64,000 bases of DNA from Falciphora oryzae (Eukaryota > Ascomycota > Sordariomycetes > Magnaporthales > Magnaporthaceae): positions 726,663 through 790,662 of the forward strand of contig JNVV01000015.1 of NCBI GenBank assembly GCA_000733355.1, given 5' to 3'. The position numbers and the translations under genes were made by a program. Positions 1 through 11,410 of this stretch are shown here, one piece after another (within the stretch, counting starts at the first letter, position 1; each line of letters starts with the position of its first letter). The notes under the pieces are model-generated. The model saw nothing but the letters and a program-made list of their open reading frames with translations, did no database searches and had not been told where the DNA came from.

Positions 1-249
1 GTCGTCGGCTACTCGTGGCGCAACGACCTGATCCCCGGGCGGCTGACGCGCTGGCGGGCCCCCGGCTGGCTCGTGGGCGCGCGGGCGCCGCCGAGGAGAC
101 AAACCGAGTTCGACGGGCTGAGGAGGAGGCTGGAGGATGAGGGCGTCTCCACCGCGACGGCCTCCGGCGTGGGGCCGCAGGAGGCTGAGGCCGGGCGCAG
201 GAGGACCGTGGGCCAGCAGATAATAGAGCAGCTCAGGGGCTCTCTATAA
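1..249 (+). CDS. C-terminal end of a membrane-associated protein, probably Dsc2/UBAC2-like rhomboid pseudoprotease
   Basis: Frame 1 is open from the window edge to a TAA at 247-249 and encodes 82 residues; the start lies outside the window. It begins VVGYSWRNDLIPGRLTRW, which looks like the end of a last membrane helix followed by a basic membrane-exit loop. A charged linker follows, and the protein closes with RRTVGQQIIEQLRGSL. In filamentous fungi the Dsc E3 ligase subunit 2 (a rhomboid-like protein of the Golgi/ER that helps activate the sterol regulator) has a WR-x-x-LLPG-type loop after its last helix and ends in a similar amphipathic QI-x-Q-x-RG tail. That match is from memory of the family and is the only basis for the name. 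Another multispanning protein is possible. Confidence 0.5.
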   Translation, partial: VVGYSWRNDLIPGRLTRWRAPGWLVGARAPPRRQTEFDGLRRRLEDEGVSTATASGVGPQEAEAGRRRTVGQQIIEQLRGSL

Positions 250-1596
250 GTCGCGCTGCTCGTGGGCGGTTGGGGAGTTTCCTTTGCTGTGTGCGTTCGC
301 ACGCATGGATATTTCAACAGCACGGTGTAAATGGGTCTGGTTGGCTGTTCTGTATGGTCGCCTGTCTAGACTGGAACAGCCCTGGATGTGAAGAAGTCTA
401 GTCTAGATTTTCCGCGCACGCATTGAACCTATAATCGGGGTGCTATTCGTGACAAGCCTGGCTCGGACAGCAGATCTCATCCTCCTCCTCGGGTCATGTG
501 GCCGGGATATTTCTCAGGTGGAAGCCTCGGCCAGAACAGCCCGGTACAGTAAGCCGAGGATCGGACTAACTCTCGAGGGTGAGACCACGCGACAGTCACC
601 CCGGCCCTGCCTGACGCGACCCGCCTGAACCGCAGAAAGTGTCGACACGGAAAATGCGGCGACGGACGCCAAATTCATTGCGCGCTGCTCTCCATTTCAC
701 GACACGCGGTCCCAATGACCGGGATGGCACCCGGATGGTGGAGTGTCGGCCTAAAAAAAAAAATAACAGGGGTCTTCAGCTTTGGTAGTGGTAGCGGATG
801 CGGGAGGGCAGGCATCTGTCCGCACATGTCGGGGCAAATTGGCCCCAGCCAGCCATGAGCAGCCGCCGGAAAGAGGCTGGCCAACCACAGCAGGGCCAGC
901 CTCCCCCTTGTCAGGGGCTGACAGCCCAAAGATCACGCTTGTTCCTTCAGGTGTTGGTGAGTCGTGACTGCAAACTCTACTGAAAGCGTGCAAGAGTCAG
1001 CGAATTGTTCGCGACTGCCTCGCCAATCCGGATGCCTCGTTCTTAATCTGGCGTTTTCCCAAAGAATTATTAGCTCTCGACCAGCTGGGCCTTCTCCCCT
1101 TTCGCCCAATTTTTATCGCGCCTGCCCGTTTTCGACAAAGGCAATCTCAGACCCAGTCCCCTGGTTTAGTCGCGCCCCCCTTGGCCCCACCTCGCATGAC
1201 GGCGCAGTGAGGAGGCACGGCGTTCAGCGATTTTCGACCCGACCCGACGCAAGCGGCTGCGACAAAGCCACGACGACGAGCTTGCGCTGCGCTTTCCCTC
1301 CAAGCGCCGCCCCTCGGCCATCCCACCGAACTTGGTCGTCGACGAAGAAGGCGACGACAGCCCACCGGGGCGCAACACTTTTCCGCTAGCCCACAACCCA
1401 CGTTACCGAGACCAGAGACAGACTTCACGATGAAGCGTCATAGCCGATAACCGCAAATTAGACCGGCATTTGCTCTTTTCCGTTAACCGCCCACAGTCTT
1501 TTTTCTCCTTTTTGGTTTCTTGGATACCACTCTTTTTTGGATAATGTTCCAGGGCGGGCGGCGGTATCATTGTGCTAGGATAAATCGAATTGCAGG
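250..1596. other. Intergenic region upstream of the Uds1 gene
   Basis: This stretch holds the 3' flank of the first gene and the promoter and leader of the Uds1 gene. Open frames on both strands are short and have no family features. From about 1500 to 1560 the plus strand is T-rich, as is common in fungal leaders. A TGCAG just before the ATG at 1597 could be a splice acceptor of a 5' leader intron, but no donor stands out. Confidence 0.6.
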
Positions 1597-4500
1597 ATGA
1601 ATGGCACTGGATCGAGAGGGCAGCCGAGCTACGGCTACGATGCCCCCGCGCGCATGCCCTCGGCGTCTGAGGGCATAGTACCGAGCGGCAAGGCGCTGGT
1701 GAACGAGTACAGGACAGACCTTTCAATGACAGGCTTCGGGTCGCAGCAGCCTCGCTTCAATCCGGTATGTTATGCGCCCCTGGGGGACGGGGGACTCGGG
1801 TCCAGGCCGGGCTACACACAGATGTCGCCTGCCGGGGTTGCACAACGGGCCAGCCGACTAACAATGTCGCGTTGATATGGCACAGTTGAACTCGGAACGG
1901 ACGCAGAGCTCAGCGCTCGTCGACCTGAACGACCCTATCCAAGTACACCTCCTGACTGAGACGGCACTGTCCGACAGCAAGGAGTATGAGATCCTGTCGC
2001 AGGAGGAAGTGGACGGGCTGAAGAAGCAGGTTGCCTCCCTGACGCAGCGAATCGAGCAGGCCCGCTCTAACCTGGCCGTCCAGTCGAAGTACCTGGACGC
2101 TGCCACCAACATGACAAAGCTCTACTCGACCAAGAAGAAGAACTTGCTCGGGAACGGCAGGAACAGCCTCGAGAGCTCTGCCCGCGATGCCGAGACAGAG
2201 CGTCAGGCCTGCGAGCGCCGCTGTGAGGACCTGGCTTCGGAGCTCTTCCAGCTCGAGCGCCGCCTTATGGAGCCGCGCCGACGCCTATTCGAGCACACAG
2301 CGGGCATCTTGCAACTTACCCACCGCTCTGCTAAGAGCCCGGACCTAGGTCGCAACAACAGCGTAATGCAAAATGGCATCCCAGGCAGCCCCGAGAGCCT
2401 GTACACATACAACAACCTCCGCTACAGCGTCTCCGACGCACTTCCAACCGAGGAGGACGCATTCTTCGACGACCGCAGCCTCTATCTCACTCTCGAACAG
2501 CTGGACGAGAAGTCCGGCCGGCCAACAACTCGCAGCCTCAACTCTGCGCAGGCCATCAACACTAGCGCCGCAGCTGCCGGTGCCAACGCCATCGAGATCC
2601 CGATCAAGTCCCCCATCAGGGAACAGACAAATCAGCTGCGCGAAGAGGCCGAGCGACTTCGCAGTGAGGCCGAACAGCTTCGCCAGGAGCGGGATAGGGC
2701 CCAGGCCATGGCCGACTCGGTCCAGGTTGAAATGGACGCGCTGCGGCGGGAGAGCGGGGAGAAGTTGAGGGCAGTGACGGACACGGAGCGCAGGCTTGAG
2801 GCTCTCAACATGCAGCTGAGGGAGGTCATCGTTTCGTTTGACCCGACCCGCAACGGCGGCTACCAACAACCCCCCTCGGGTCAGCTGGAGCCGGGCGATA
2901 TGATCGGCAGCCACGTCGAATACCTGACCATGGGCCTCGCGACGGTCCAACAGGAGCAGCATGCGCAGGCGACACAGGCCTCGGACGGCTCGAAGAACGC
3001 CGAGATGGCGGCCTCGCGCGCTCAGGCGATCGTGGCCCAGTCCGAAGAACGGCTGGCGACGATGAATCGACAGCTCAGCTCTGTTCTGCAAATGGCTAAT
3101 CCGAGCCAGCAGCCGCCCCCGCCCACCACCGGTACGGATCTCGACGGGCAACTCGGATGGCTGCAGGGTTCGATCGGTGTGGTTCAGTACGAGCTCTCGC
3201 AAGCCGTAAGCGCTTCATCATCCTCGTCAGCGGACAGGCAGCAGGTTGAGCAGATCGAGTCGGTCCTCCGGAACATGTGGGATATGATCCAGAACGGATA
3301 CGCCGACATACAGAGACGCAACGAGGAGCGGAGGCAGGCGCGTAGAGAGGCGGGAGTGGAGGCCGACGACGACGACGGGTCCGGCGACGATGTGCCGTTC
3401 GACGCCTCGGAGCAGTACTCGCTGCAGGCATTCTCGACTAAGGTTCAGTGGCTGTACGCGCAGGCGACCAACCTCCGTGAGCAAAAATCGGTTCTCAAGC
3501 GACAGATCAAGCAGCAGCGCGAGCTCAACAACAAGTCGGACGCACAGAAGGACGCGGAGCTGGAGGGCAAGACTGTAGAACTGCAGCAAGCACGCGCACA
3601 GCTGGTCGGCAGCGAGAGGCAGGCTCAGGAGGCCCAGGAGAAGCTTGCCAAGGCGCTGGCGGATCTCGACGAGCTCAAGCGGAACGAGGTGACAGCTATG
3701 GCCAACGTGGGCGCGTCAGCTAGAGAGGCCGAAGAAAAGGTCAAAGACCGCGATGCCAAGATGGCAAAAATGCAAGACGAGCTCAAGACACGCGAGGCGG
3801 AGGTGGCGGATACCCAGAGTCGACTCAAGGAGGCGGAAGCGCAGGCAGATGCTGCCGAGGCCCGTGCCAGAGATATCGAGTCGCAGGCGGAATCGGCCAA
3901 GGTTGCCGCTGGTGCAGCGGCGGCCGCAGCTGCTGCGCAGATCGCACAGCTGCAGGAACAGGGCGGAAAAGCGACGGCCGCCGAGGAACAGCTCCAGCAG
4001 CGCGACCTGCAGATCAAATCGATCCAGGCGAAAAGCCGGGAGCTCGAAGACAGGCTGGCGCAGGCCGAGGTCGAGGTTGGGACCGTGGCGGCGCAGCTCG
4101 CAGACGCCGAGGCGTCCAAGGCCGCCGCCGAAGAGGCCAAAACGGCGGCCGAGGCGCGGGTGGCAGAGCTCGAGAAGGAGGCCAAGGCCAAGGAGGAGGA
4201 GCTGGAGCAGAGCAACATGCAGATCGTCGAGCTTAAGATGGAGGCGACGATCGCCAAGGCAGAACTCGAGGGGGCGTACGGATCCCGCTCGGAGCGGGCC
4301 AAGGAGGTGGCTAAGCTCAGCAACACGAGCGAGTCGGCGGAGCTGCGGACGCAGGTCGACAAGCTGAAGGCGGAGCTGGCCAGCACGCTGGCCGAGTTCG
4401 AAACGCTCACCAAGGACACCATCAATGCGGAGCGCGAGCGGATGGATATGGAGGGCAAGCTCGACGACGCCCTCGCGGCCAAGGACGCGCTCGAGGCCGA

Positions 4501-4849
4501 GGCAGCCAGACTCCGCGACAAGCTCGACTCGGAGGTGGGCAGGCTGCAGGAGCAGCTCGACGCCGAGAAGCTCAAGGCGGCGCCTGCGGCGGGCGCCAGG
4601 GCCGGGGCGGGCGCGTCGATGCTCAGCGAGCAGTTCAGGGCGACAATGAAGGAGGAGAGGAAGAAGTTCCAGGAGGAGATAAGGGTGAGTCTAAAGAACC
4701 GTCGATTTCCGACTTGGATTCCTTGTTCGATAATACTGACATGGCTTCGACAACAGAACGAACAGGCCCAACGCAGAAAGTTGGAGGACGAGCTACGGGC
4801 GCTGAGACGCGCAGCAGGACCAGGCAAGAGCCCTCTGAGCCCGCGATAG
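1597..4849 (+). CDS. Uds1-domain (up-regulated during septation) large coiled-coil protein
   Basis: Three exons are supported: 1597-1764, 1886-4684 and 4757-4849, giving 1019 residues. Intron 1 has donor GTATGT, branch CTAAC at 1858-1862 and acceptor CAG at 1883-1885; intron 2 has donor GTGAGT, branch CTGAC and acceptor CAG. Both are phase 0, and intron 2 (72 bases) has no stop, so retention would add 24 residues. Residues about 65-190 match the Uds1 family pattern: DPIQVHLLTETALSDSKEYE, EVDGLKKQ and a long helical stretch. From about residue 260 to the end it is nearly continuous heptad-repeat coiled coil rich in E, K, Q, A and R, with short Pro/Gln-rich breaks. Members of this family are linked to septum formation in S. 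pombe and filamentous fungi; a scaffold role at septa or the cortex is inference. The start has an ATG in fair context after the TGCAG. Confidence 0.85.
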
Positions 4850-5736
4850 TCTCGGGGCTCAAGGGGCTCGGCTGCCGCGTCCCATTACCATCATCAACCA
4901 AGGGCGACACCATTGTCGCCAAAGAAGCCATTGCCTCAGCAAGTCGACAGACTTCGCGTTCCGTCTCCACGGAAGATTCGTCTCCGTCACTCATGGGTCA
5001 AGTCATAGACCACACGCATACGCGCACATATCAGCATACTATTTATAATCTCCTGAGCCAGGCTTTTGTCTTTATTGGCTGTTTGTGGAGTATCACATAC
5101 CATCTCTGTCTGTGTTGTATAGTATTTACAAAGAGGATCATCAGGGGACAAAGGAGTCAACCCGCCTGCCTGTACATATACCTATTTCTGCGGCGGTTTA
5201 CCTGGTCCATGAGGGACGATAAGAGGATCGACTCTAAACTTCGTCATGGGCTTCGCCACTATTATTTTTATCTTCTTGCTGAAATTTCCTTGGTGGCTTC
5301 GCACCGACCACTTGTTTTTATCCTTTCTCGTCGGCTATTCCTACACTTGTCTGCGGGGTTTTGAGACATATTGTCAAGGTTTTACGGTTTTTGGGTTCTT
5401 GCTCTATTGCACACACTGCTTCTTCCTCCTCAATTACCCGTTTTAGACGGTTGTGTGGCTTTGGTCATGGAAGAAAGGAGTAGAGGGAGCAGGGAATGAG
5501 GCCAGGGCGGATGCTGATCATGATGGGGAAGGGGAGTGAGGGTATGCATATTATGCGCAGATAGGGGGCCGGCTGGATGCGCAGTCGGGTGGGATTTGGG
5601 CGGCTGGAGGGGAGTTAATTGGGACAGATCTGGTTTCTAGGCTTTGGATGTCAGACAAAAGAAAGAAATGGGTTGCTTATTTTTTCTTGTGCCCACGCGA
5701 GCAACTGCTTGCTCTCTCTCACGACTCCGATGCTTA

Positions 5737-5760
5737 CATGAGGTATTCCATGAGGTATTC
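5737..5760. repeat. Tandem 12-mer, two copies
   Basis: CATGAGGTATTC is repeated head to tail twice, then followed by CATGCATG. It is perfect, short and intergenic. No function is visible. Confidence 0.8.
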
Positions 5761-7776
5761 CATGCATGCGGCTTACATACATGTACCGATTCCTCGGAGG
5801 TACATTGACTTGGTGCGTCATTTTCTTATTCGTCAGCCTTGCCCGGGTCGGTGCGACCTGCTGAGTCTGGTAAGGCTGACTCCTCATCCGTCGACCCCTC
5901 TCACCCTAACGACACGCGTAGGATGAGGCTCGCCTCAGCTCGCAAGTCACGCACGGTCAGCGGCTGGAAATACACAGGGAACTAGCCGGTGCTTTACCCT
6001 TCTTTTTTTTTTCTCTCTCTCAAGGAAGAGATGCACAAGCCCTCGGTAACCTCTTTGCACACAGGCGCGAAAGTCGACCTCCGCAGCTAAACATCATAAT
6101 CTCAACCGCCGTCGCCCAGCTCGGAGTCGGCCGAGGAAACAACCCGGCCTAGAAAGCAGCGAGCTGTCGCGTCTTCAAATGCCTGCCTCCGACGCAACTT
6201 AAAGGAGGAGAAGCAGGCGGGCAGCGTGTGTCACCCGGGTACCCTCCCCATTCTGATGCCGGCTGCTCCGAGGGGACGGAAATCGACACGCTTGCGAGAT
6301 CGAGGTTTGCGCCACCGGCCGAAGGTGACCCAAGGCTATCCTGACGTACGGCAAATCCGGCTGAGAGGGCTGTTTGGTCGTGTTGGTTTGGGTCGAGGGC
6401 GGTGTTTTTGCTGAGCAGCCCTGGGGGTTCCCGCATCGGGGTGGTGAGGAACCCCCTTTTTTTGGAGTTGCTGATGCTTTTGCCATGCATGACACCTATA
6501 AAATAGCAGCGGTCTTTTCCGGCCAACTCTTTGCGCAATAATCGAGCCGGCGTCAGGGAAGGGGACGTCTCTGTGGCCTGTGCGGGCGGAGTTATCTTGA
6601 CCGGCTGACGCCAACCGGCCTGGATGGAACCAGCACCCGTGTTCGCCCCTTGAAACATGGAGATACCAGGCCCGGACAAGCACCATCATCGACGCCGGGC
6701 GTGGGAATGTTATCAGGCGCGGGCTTTGTTGGGCGAGCGAGCGTGCCCGTCACGGAAGCTGCCTGCCTGCCTCCCTTGTTTCCTCAGGTCATTCATCTTT
6801 GCTGACGATCTCGAGGTTGCCGGGTTCGCCTTGCAGAGCCCCCAGTCGTGCTGGAGGTGGTAAGGAAGGCCTTCGTTCTCCCCGCGGAGGTGCCCATGCT
6901 CGCTGGTAAAGGCGCTAGTGACGTCGACTTTTGAGGCGCTTTGCTCGTAGTTCAACTCCGGCAAAGGGGTCATGTTAACATGGAGCAGATGGGGGTGGGA
7001 CCTTTCCTGGTGCGGACTTCTTTTTCTGGAGACGACCGCAAAGACGCGGTGGCAAGGGTGGAAGTGGGCAGTAGGAAAGCACAGCGGAATGGCGGTGGCG
7101 GCAATACCGATCTAGGGTGTCGACGAGGCGGGATCTGGCAGCTTCCCTTATTTTTTTTTCTTAGTGCCGGCTTTATTCGTGTTGGAGCCTAGGTCGGGGA
7201 TATCTTTCTATATCCGGCCGGACGACGGCTTTATCTTCTGTCATCTTTCGCTTTGGTGCTAAGCACGCACGTTTTGTTTGAATTGTGTGTAAGCAGGGCT
7301 ACATATAGCAAGTTTGGGCAGGGGACCTTTTTGTTTTCTCATTGTTCTTTTCTTCCTCGGAACCAGTATGCCCGGGCTCGAGCATCCGTGAAAGGCGCCT
7401 CCTCGACGTTGCGCCTGGGAATATCTTCTTTCCATGTTGAGCTTCCCTTTTAGTGCCAGATTTGTTCCGTTTCCTCCCAAGGGCTAACCTTTCAAGCGTG
7501 TAGTGAACTCTTTGCAGAGGTCGGCTTCTGCGTGGGCAAAGAATATTTCGCCATCGTAGTGGTTGGTGGAAGGCGGTTGGGCAGAGGCAAGCAAGTGTTG
7601 ATGGGACGAATGGGCGGGTGGATACTTGCATCTCCCTCTCATTGCCCAGCCAGGCACTCTGGCGGCCATCTGATATCCGGGCCAGCTGCCAAATAGGGGA
7701 CCCGCCCCAAGGTGCCTCTCCAAGCGAGGGCTCCCTTGATAAGCCCGTCCAGGACGCATTCTGTCAATCCTGGAGG

Positions 7777-8043
7777 CGCAGACGGTTAAAGGGGACGCCC
7801 TTTCACTGATCGTCTGCGCGTCCGGGGGAGGTCCCGGGTTCGAGCCCGGGTGGGGGGAACCCTACCCAGGTTCGGGCTCGGGGTCTTCTTGTTTTTCTCA
7901 CCTCTTTTGTTCCTTCTTTAGGCTCCAGGCCCAGATATAAAATTTTATTTGAGCTGGCAGCAGATCTCTCTGTTTGGGCTTTTGTTCATGCAGGTTTTTG
8001 TGCTGCCGGAGCTGGTGCAAAGAACAAAAAAAAAAAAAAAAAA
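7777..8043 (+). mobile_element. tRNA-derived SINE-like element with poly(A) tail
   Basis: The head is tRNA-like. An A-box-like GGCGCAGACGGTTAA starts near 7775. A 9-bp perfect stem pairs 7777-7785 with 7811-7819, and inside it is a 6-bp hairpin (7788-7793 with 7798-7803) whose 3' side runs into CCCTTTCACTG, resembling the anticodon arm of tRNA-Glu. A Pol III B-box, GGTTCGAGCCC, lies at 7837-7847 inside a 6-bp GC hairpin (7833-7850). No acceptor stem closes, so this is not a working tRNA. About 180 bases further on is an uninterrupted 18-A run at 8026-8043. Head with A and B boxes, unrelated body and A-tail is the SINE plan. Target-site duplications were not identified, and the 5' end is approximate. 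Confidence 0.45.
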
Positions 8044-8434
8044 GTCCGACGTCTGTGACGGGCTGGGACCGCCCTCGAACACGCCTTTTCGTTACTGTCC
8101 GCCCAGATACAGTGTGGATTGGAATTTACGGCATCTCCGCAAAAGTTAATGAAGCTGGCCTTGGTACAGGCAGATATCGCCAGCGCCATGCATAACCAGC
8201 CAGGGCAACAGGACGTCTAAGAATTCTCTCAACTCCCCCCAAGTCCCTCTAGCGACGGAGGGTCCATTCGTGCCGGTCTCTTTGTTTTGGCCCTCCCAGG
8301 GCATGTTCTCGCGCGAATACCTCTGCATGCCACAGCCGGACAGCTGGACCAACTGACAGCCAGCCAGAGTTCAGCTGCCCAAGGCCAGACGCGGGTGGCT
8401 TGATATTGCCGGTCCGGGAGCCTCTTTCAATCTC

Positions 8435-8570
8435 GGAAAGCGCGGTTGATTGGTTAGCAGCGGGCCTGTGTTAATCAAACTCCCGCGCTTTCCGGGGGGA
8501 GGTCGCTACCTACCCCGGCTCGGGCCTGAACCTTCTTGCTTTTTTTCGGCCTTTTTTTTGTTCCCTCCAT
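8435..8570 (+). repeat. Second, diverged copy of the tRNA-like hairpin element
   Basis: An 11-bp perfect inverted repeat (8435-8445 with 8483-8493) stacks on a 6-bp one (8446-8451 with 8473-8478), leaving a four-base bulge and a loop holding the A-box-like GGTTAGCAGCGGG. The sequence after the stem, TCCGGGGGGAGGTC, is nearly the same as the one after the stem at 7821, and the stretch down to a T-rich TTCTTG...TTGTTCC segment also aligns with 7860-7915. The B box has decayed to GGCTCGGGCC. The element looks like an older relative of the one 650 bases upstream. The right end is uncertain. Confidence 0.4.
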
Positions 8571-9314
8571 AAGATATTTGTCCTAGGCAGGTTTGTTGCT
8601 CGCATTTGTTTTACCAAAATCCCCAACCCTGGGTGGGCATATATATCGCCAAGTTGTGCTGGTGTCTCTGGCGTGCATCATCATCCAGGCGAGGACATAT
8701 TCAAAATTGTCTGAAATCTGGGCGGGCTGACAGTCTGTCCCAGTTCCCGCGTCCGGTCGATGAGTCCAGCCTGGGATAAATCTCTATCGCCCCCAAAGGG
8801 TAGACTCGAGTCTGGCGATTAAATCCCGTTCCGAATCCAGACTTTTATCCTCTGGGCCAATTTCCTCCATTCTTTTCCTTGTGTTTAATCTCCTCCCTCC
8901 TTTCTACAGTGGTTTGCATAGATGCACATGTACTCGATGGGCGAACACATGGACGTTTTCACTCTGCTCCCGAAATCTCTATTGGTGGTGGGATTGCAGT
9001 ATTAGGAAGCCCGACCACGAACGAGTGTAATAAAAGACGACGGAAAAGAGCATCCAGCGATAACATGCAATAATTGAAAAGCATCCATTCTTCTCTGATC
9101 TGCCTTGGAAACCGCGTGGGATTTAGCCTCCCACCCAGCCAGGCCAGCCCGCAACGCCAAATCGGATTTGAACTCCAATCAATCCAAATAAAATCATTTC
9201 CCAATGCAGCCACTCCGCCAGCCCGCCCCGTCGGATGCAGTCACTCTCAGTCCCGTGAGGCGAAGCTGACTAAAACGCGTGGCGCCAGGGGTGCGAGGGG
9301 CCCGAGCGCCAAAG

Positions 9315-9334
9315 GCTGAGCTGAGCTGAGCTGA
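9315..9334. repeat. GCTGA pentanucleotide repeat, four copies
   Basis: Four perfect tandem copies of GCTGA lie in intergenic DNA. No function is visible. Confidence 0.8.
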
Positions 9335-11410
9335 ACAGCCGCGAAATGTGCACAAGCCCAGGTTTGGGGGGTGTCGTGGTTATGCACACTGTGCGCGCCA
9401 CCCACCTCAGAATTCCGCATACCTGATTTTCCAACACGCCACCCCCCTTTTTCTCCGCGTACACTCCACTCCATTCGCAACGACCTCGGTTTGTTGGAGA
9501 TTCTGACCCTCACCAGTTGCCTCTAGTCAGCTTCGTTTTTTTTCCCCTCGCATCACAAGGGGATAAATGGTTCGTCGGGCCACCTTCGCATCACTTCTTT
9601 TTGTCCGTCGGGTTGCTGCTCGAGGTCTGCGCGCATGACTAATTCCATCTTTGGGCAGCCGGGATGCCCGGTGAGTTGGATGGTGTGTTGACCACACGAA
9701 CGTGCCGCTTATGCAGTCAGGTACCGATACCGGCAACCACCACTTGGGAAATTCCCCCACTCGCCTCGCCTCTAATGCAGCCACATCACAATCCCACTTC
9801 CGGGACCGTCGCCTTTTCTGCCATCGCCTCGTTTTTTTTTTCTCCCTACGTAGGTAGGTAGACACCGCATCCACCCAAAAACCCGACGGGGAACACTTGC
9901 GATCGAATAGAGAGATGTATTCCTATTGGAGCCAGGCGACGGGCGCAGGGACTGGGACGAACAAACAAGCCTTGTACGAACACGCAAACACCAAGAACCA
10001 AAAACAAGGCCCCTTCACCGTCCGCCTAGAAAAAGCCATCAACGCACGCCGCCGTCATTGCTGCCCACCCACCACCTGTTGAAAAAAGGGAAGGAAAAAA
10101 AAACCTGGATTGGGCTGTCTGCTGTGTTGGATCACCCCCCGTGGTTTCCCGGTTTTGGTTGGCCATCAAAAGAAAGCAGAGTGGCCGAATAGGATTCCAC
10201 CAATGCTCTTTTTTTCTTCTTGCTGCTTGGATTGATGCATCTCGCGCCTGCACACACTCCGCCACACGCCCCCTCCATTTCTCCCAATCACGGTCCATAA
10301 AGCACCCGCCCTCCTGCTCCCCCGGGGATGCGGTGAACAAGTGCGATCAAAGAACAGAAGCCAGAGGCAGGCGACAATTCTTCTGCATCTGTGTGGATGG
10401 GCAGCGAGGTGGTGTGATGTAAAGCGTCGACGACGACCATTGATTGGGTCTCCTGTTCTGTTTACTTCCAACAATCCAAGCGGTTGGCTGATAGGCAAGG
10501 GCGTGAATCCAAGCCAAGCGGGACGTACAAGGACTGAAAATTCAGGTAGGAACGCGAAAGCCCACGATCGGCAGGGCCACTTTGTAAACTTGGTTGATTG
10601 AAGAGGGCCCAAGAAAACGGGTTTGGATTAAAAGCTTCGACGAGAAGAACCAAAAAAAAAAACATAGATGAGAAGGGAAAAAGGGATGGGTGGATGAACC
10701 ACTAAACTTGAAAAACGACGCCAATCAATTTTTGCAGTACGGACGCCAATGGCAATGAATAGTCTATGGTTGGGGAGCACAAAAAGCACAAAAAAACAAG
10801 CACGGTACAAATCAAAAACAGCGAAGAGCAATGATTGTTTCCTTTCTCCCAAAACTCCAACGACACCATTGGGGAGAGAAAGAGAGAATAAGGAGAGACA
10901 GAGAGGGAGAGAAAATCAGTACATCCAAAAAAAAAAAAAAAAAAAACAACCAACAACTAGAAGCGGTTAAGCTAAGAGTAATCTGATAATGGGACAGAGA
11001 GAAATCCTCCTCTAGAGCGACAGTCTTTCTGATTTGATTGTTTTTCTTTTTTGTTGTTTCCCGCCTCGCCTCGGGAAAGGGGGTGAGGAACAAACAAAAG
11101 GGAAGGTTTTGGTCGAGGTTGATTAAAAGAGAGGGTCCCCCAAGCCAGGGCCTATCATTGGCCGTGATAAGATGAGGGGTGTGTGTTGCGCCTTATTAAA
11201 AGTGTAAGGATGTGGAAAGGGACGCTATGGGAGCGTGGGCCAGTCTCGTTGCAGGGTGGGTTTAAATGTTTGCAGGTCGAGGTGCCGAAGTAAGGGTATG
11301 GGTGGTGTAGGTCGAAGGCAGCGAGGTCCATTCTATGGATGATCCTGTTCGAGAGGTCCGGAGGAGGGGTGGTGGTGGTAGGGGTGAGATGTGATCGACC
11401 ATTGCTTCCT

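Larger units (their letters stand above)
4850..11410. other. Convergent intergenic region, 6.5 kb, with no supportable protein gene
   Basis: The region lies between the 3' ends of the Uds1 gene and the SOK1-like gene. The first kilobase is AT-richer than the genes and probably carries the Uds1 3' UTR. Open frames up to 176 codons (for example minus 6149-6679) exist, but their composition is that of GC-rich non-coding DNA and they have no splice-bounded continuation. Structured content is limited to a 12-base tandem repeat, two tRNA-like hairpin elements, a GCTGA repeat and a 20-base poly(A) run at 10927-10946. Confidence 0.6.

Noticed and set aside
7771..7860. Functional tRNA gene
   Set aside because: A- and B-box-like sequences and an anticodon-arm-like piece are present, but no acceptor stem closes and the D and variable regions do not fit.
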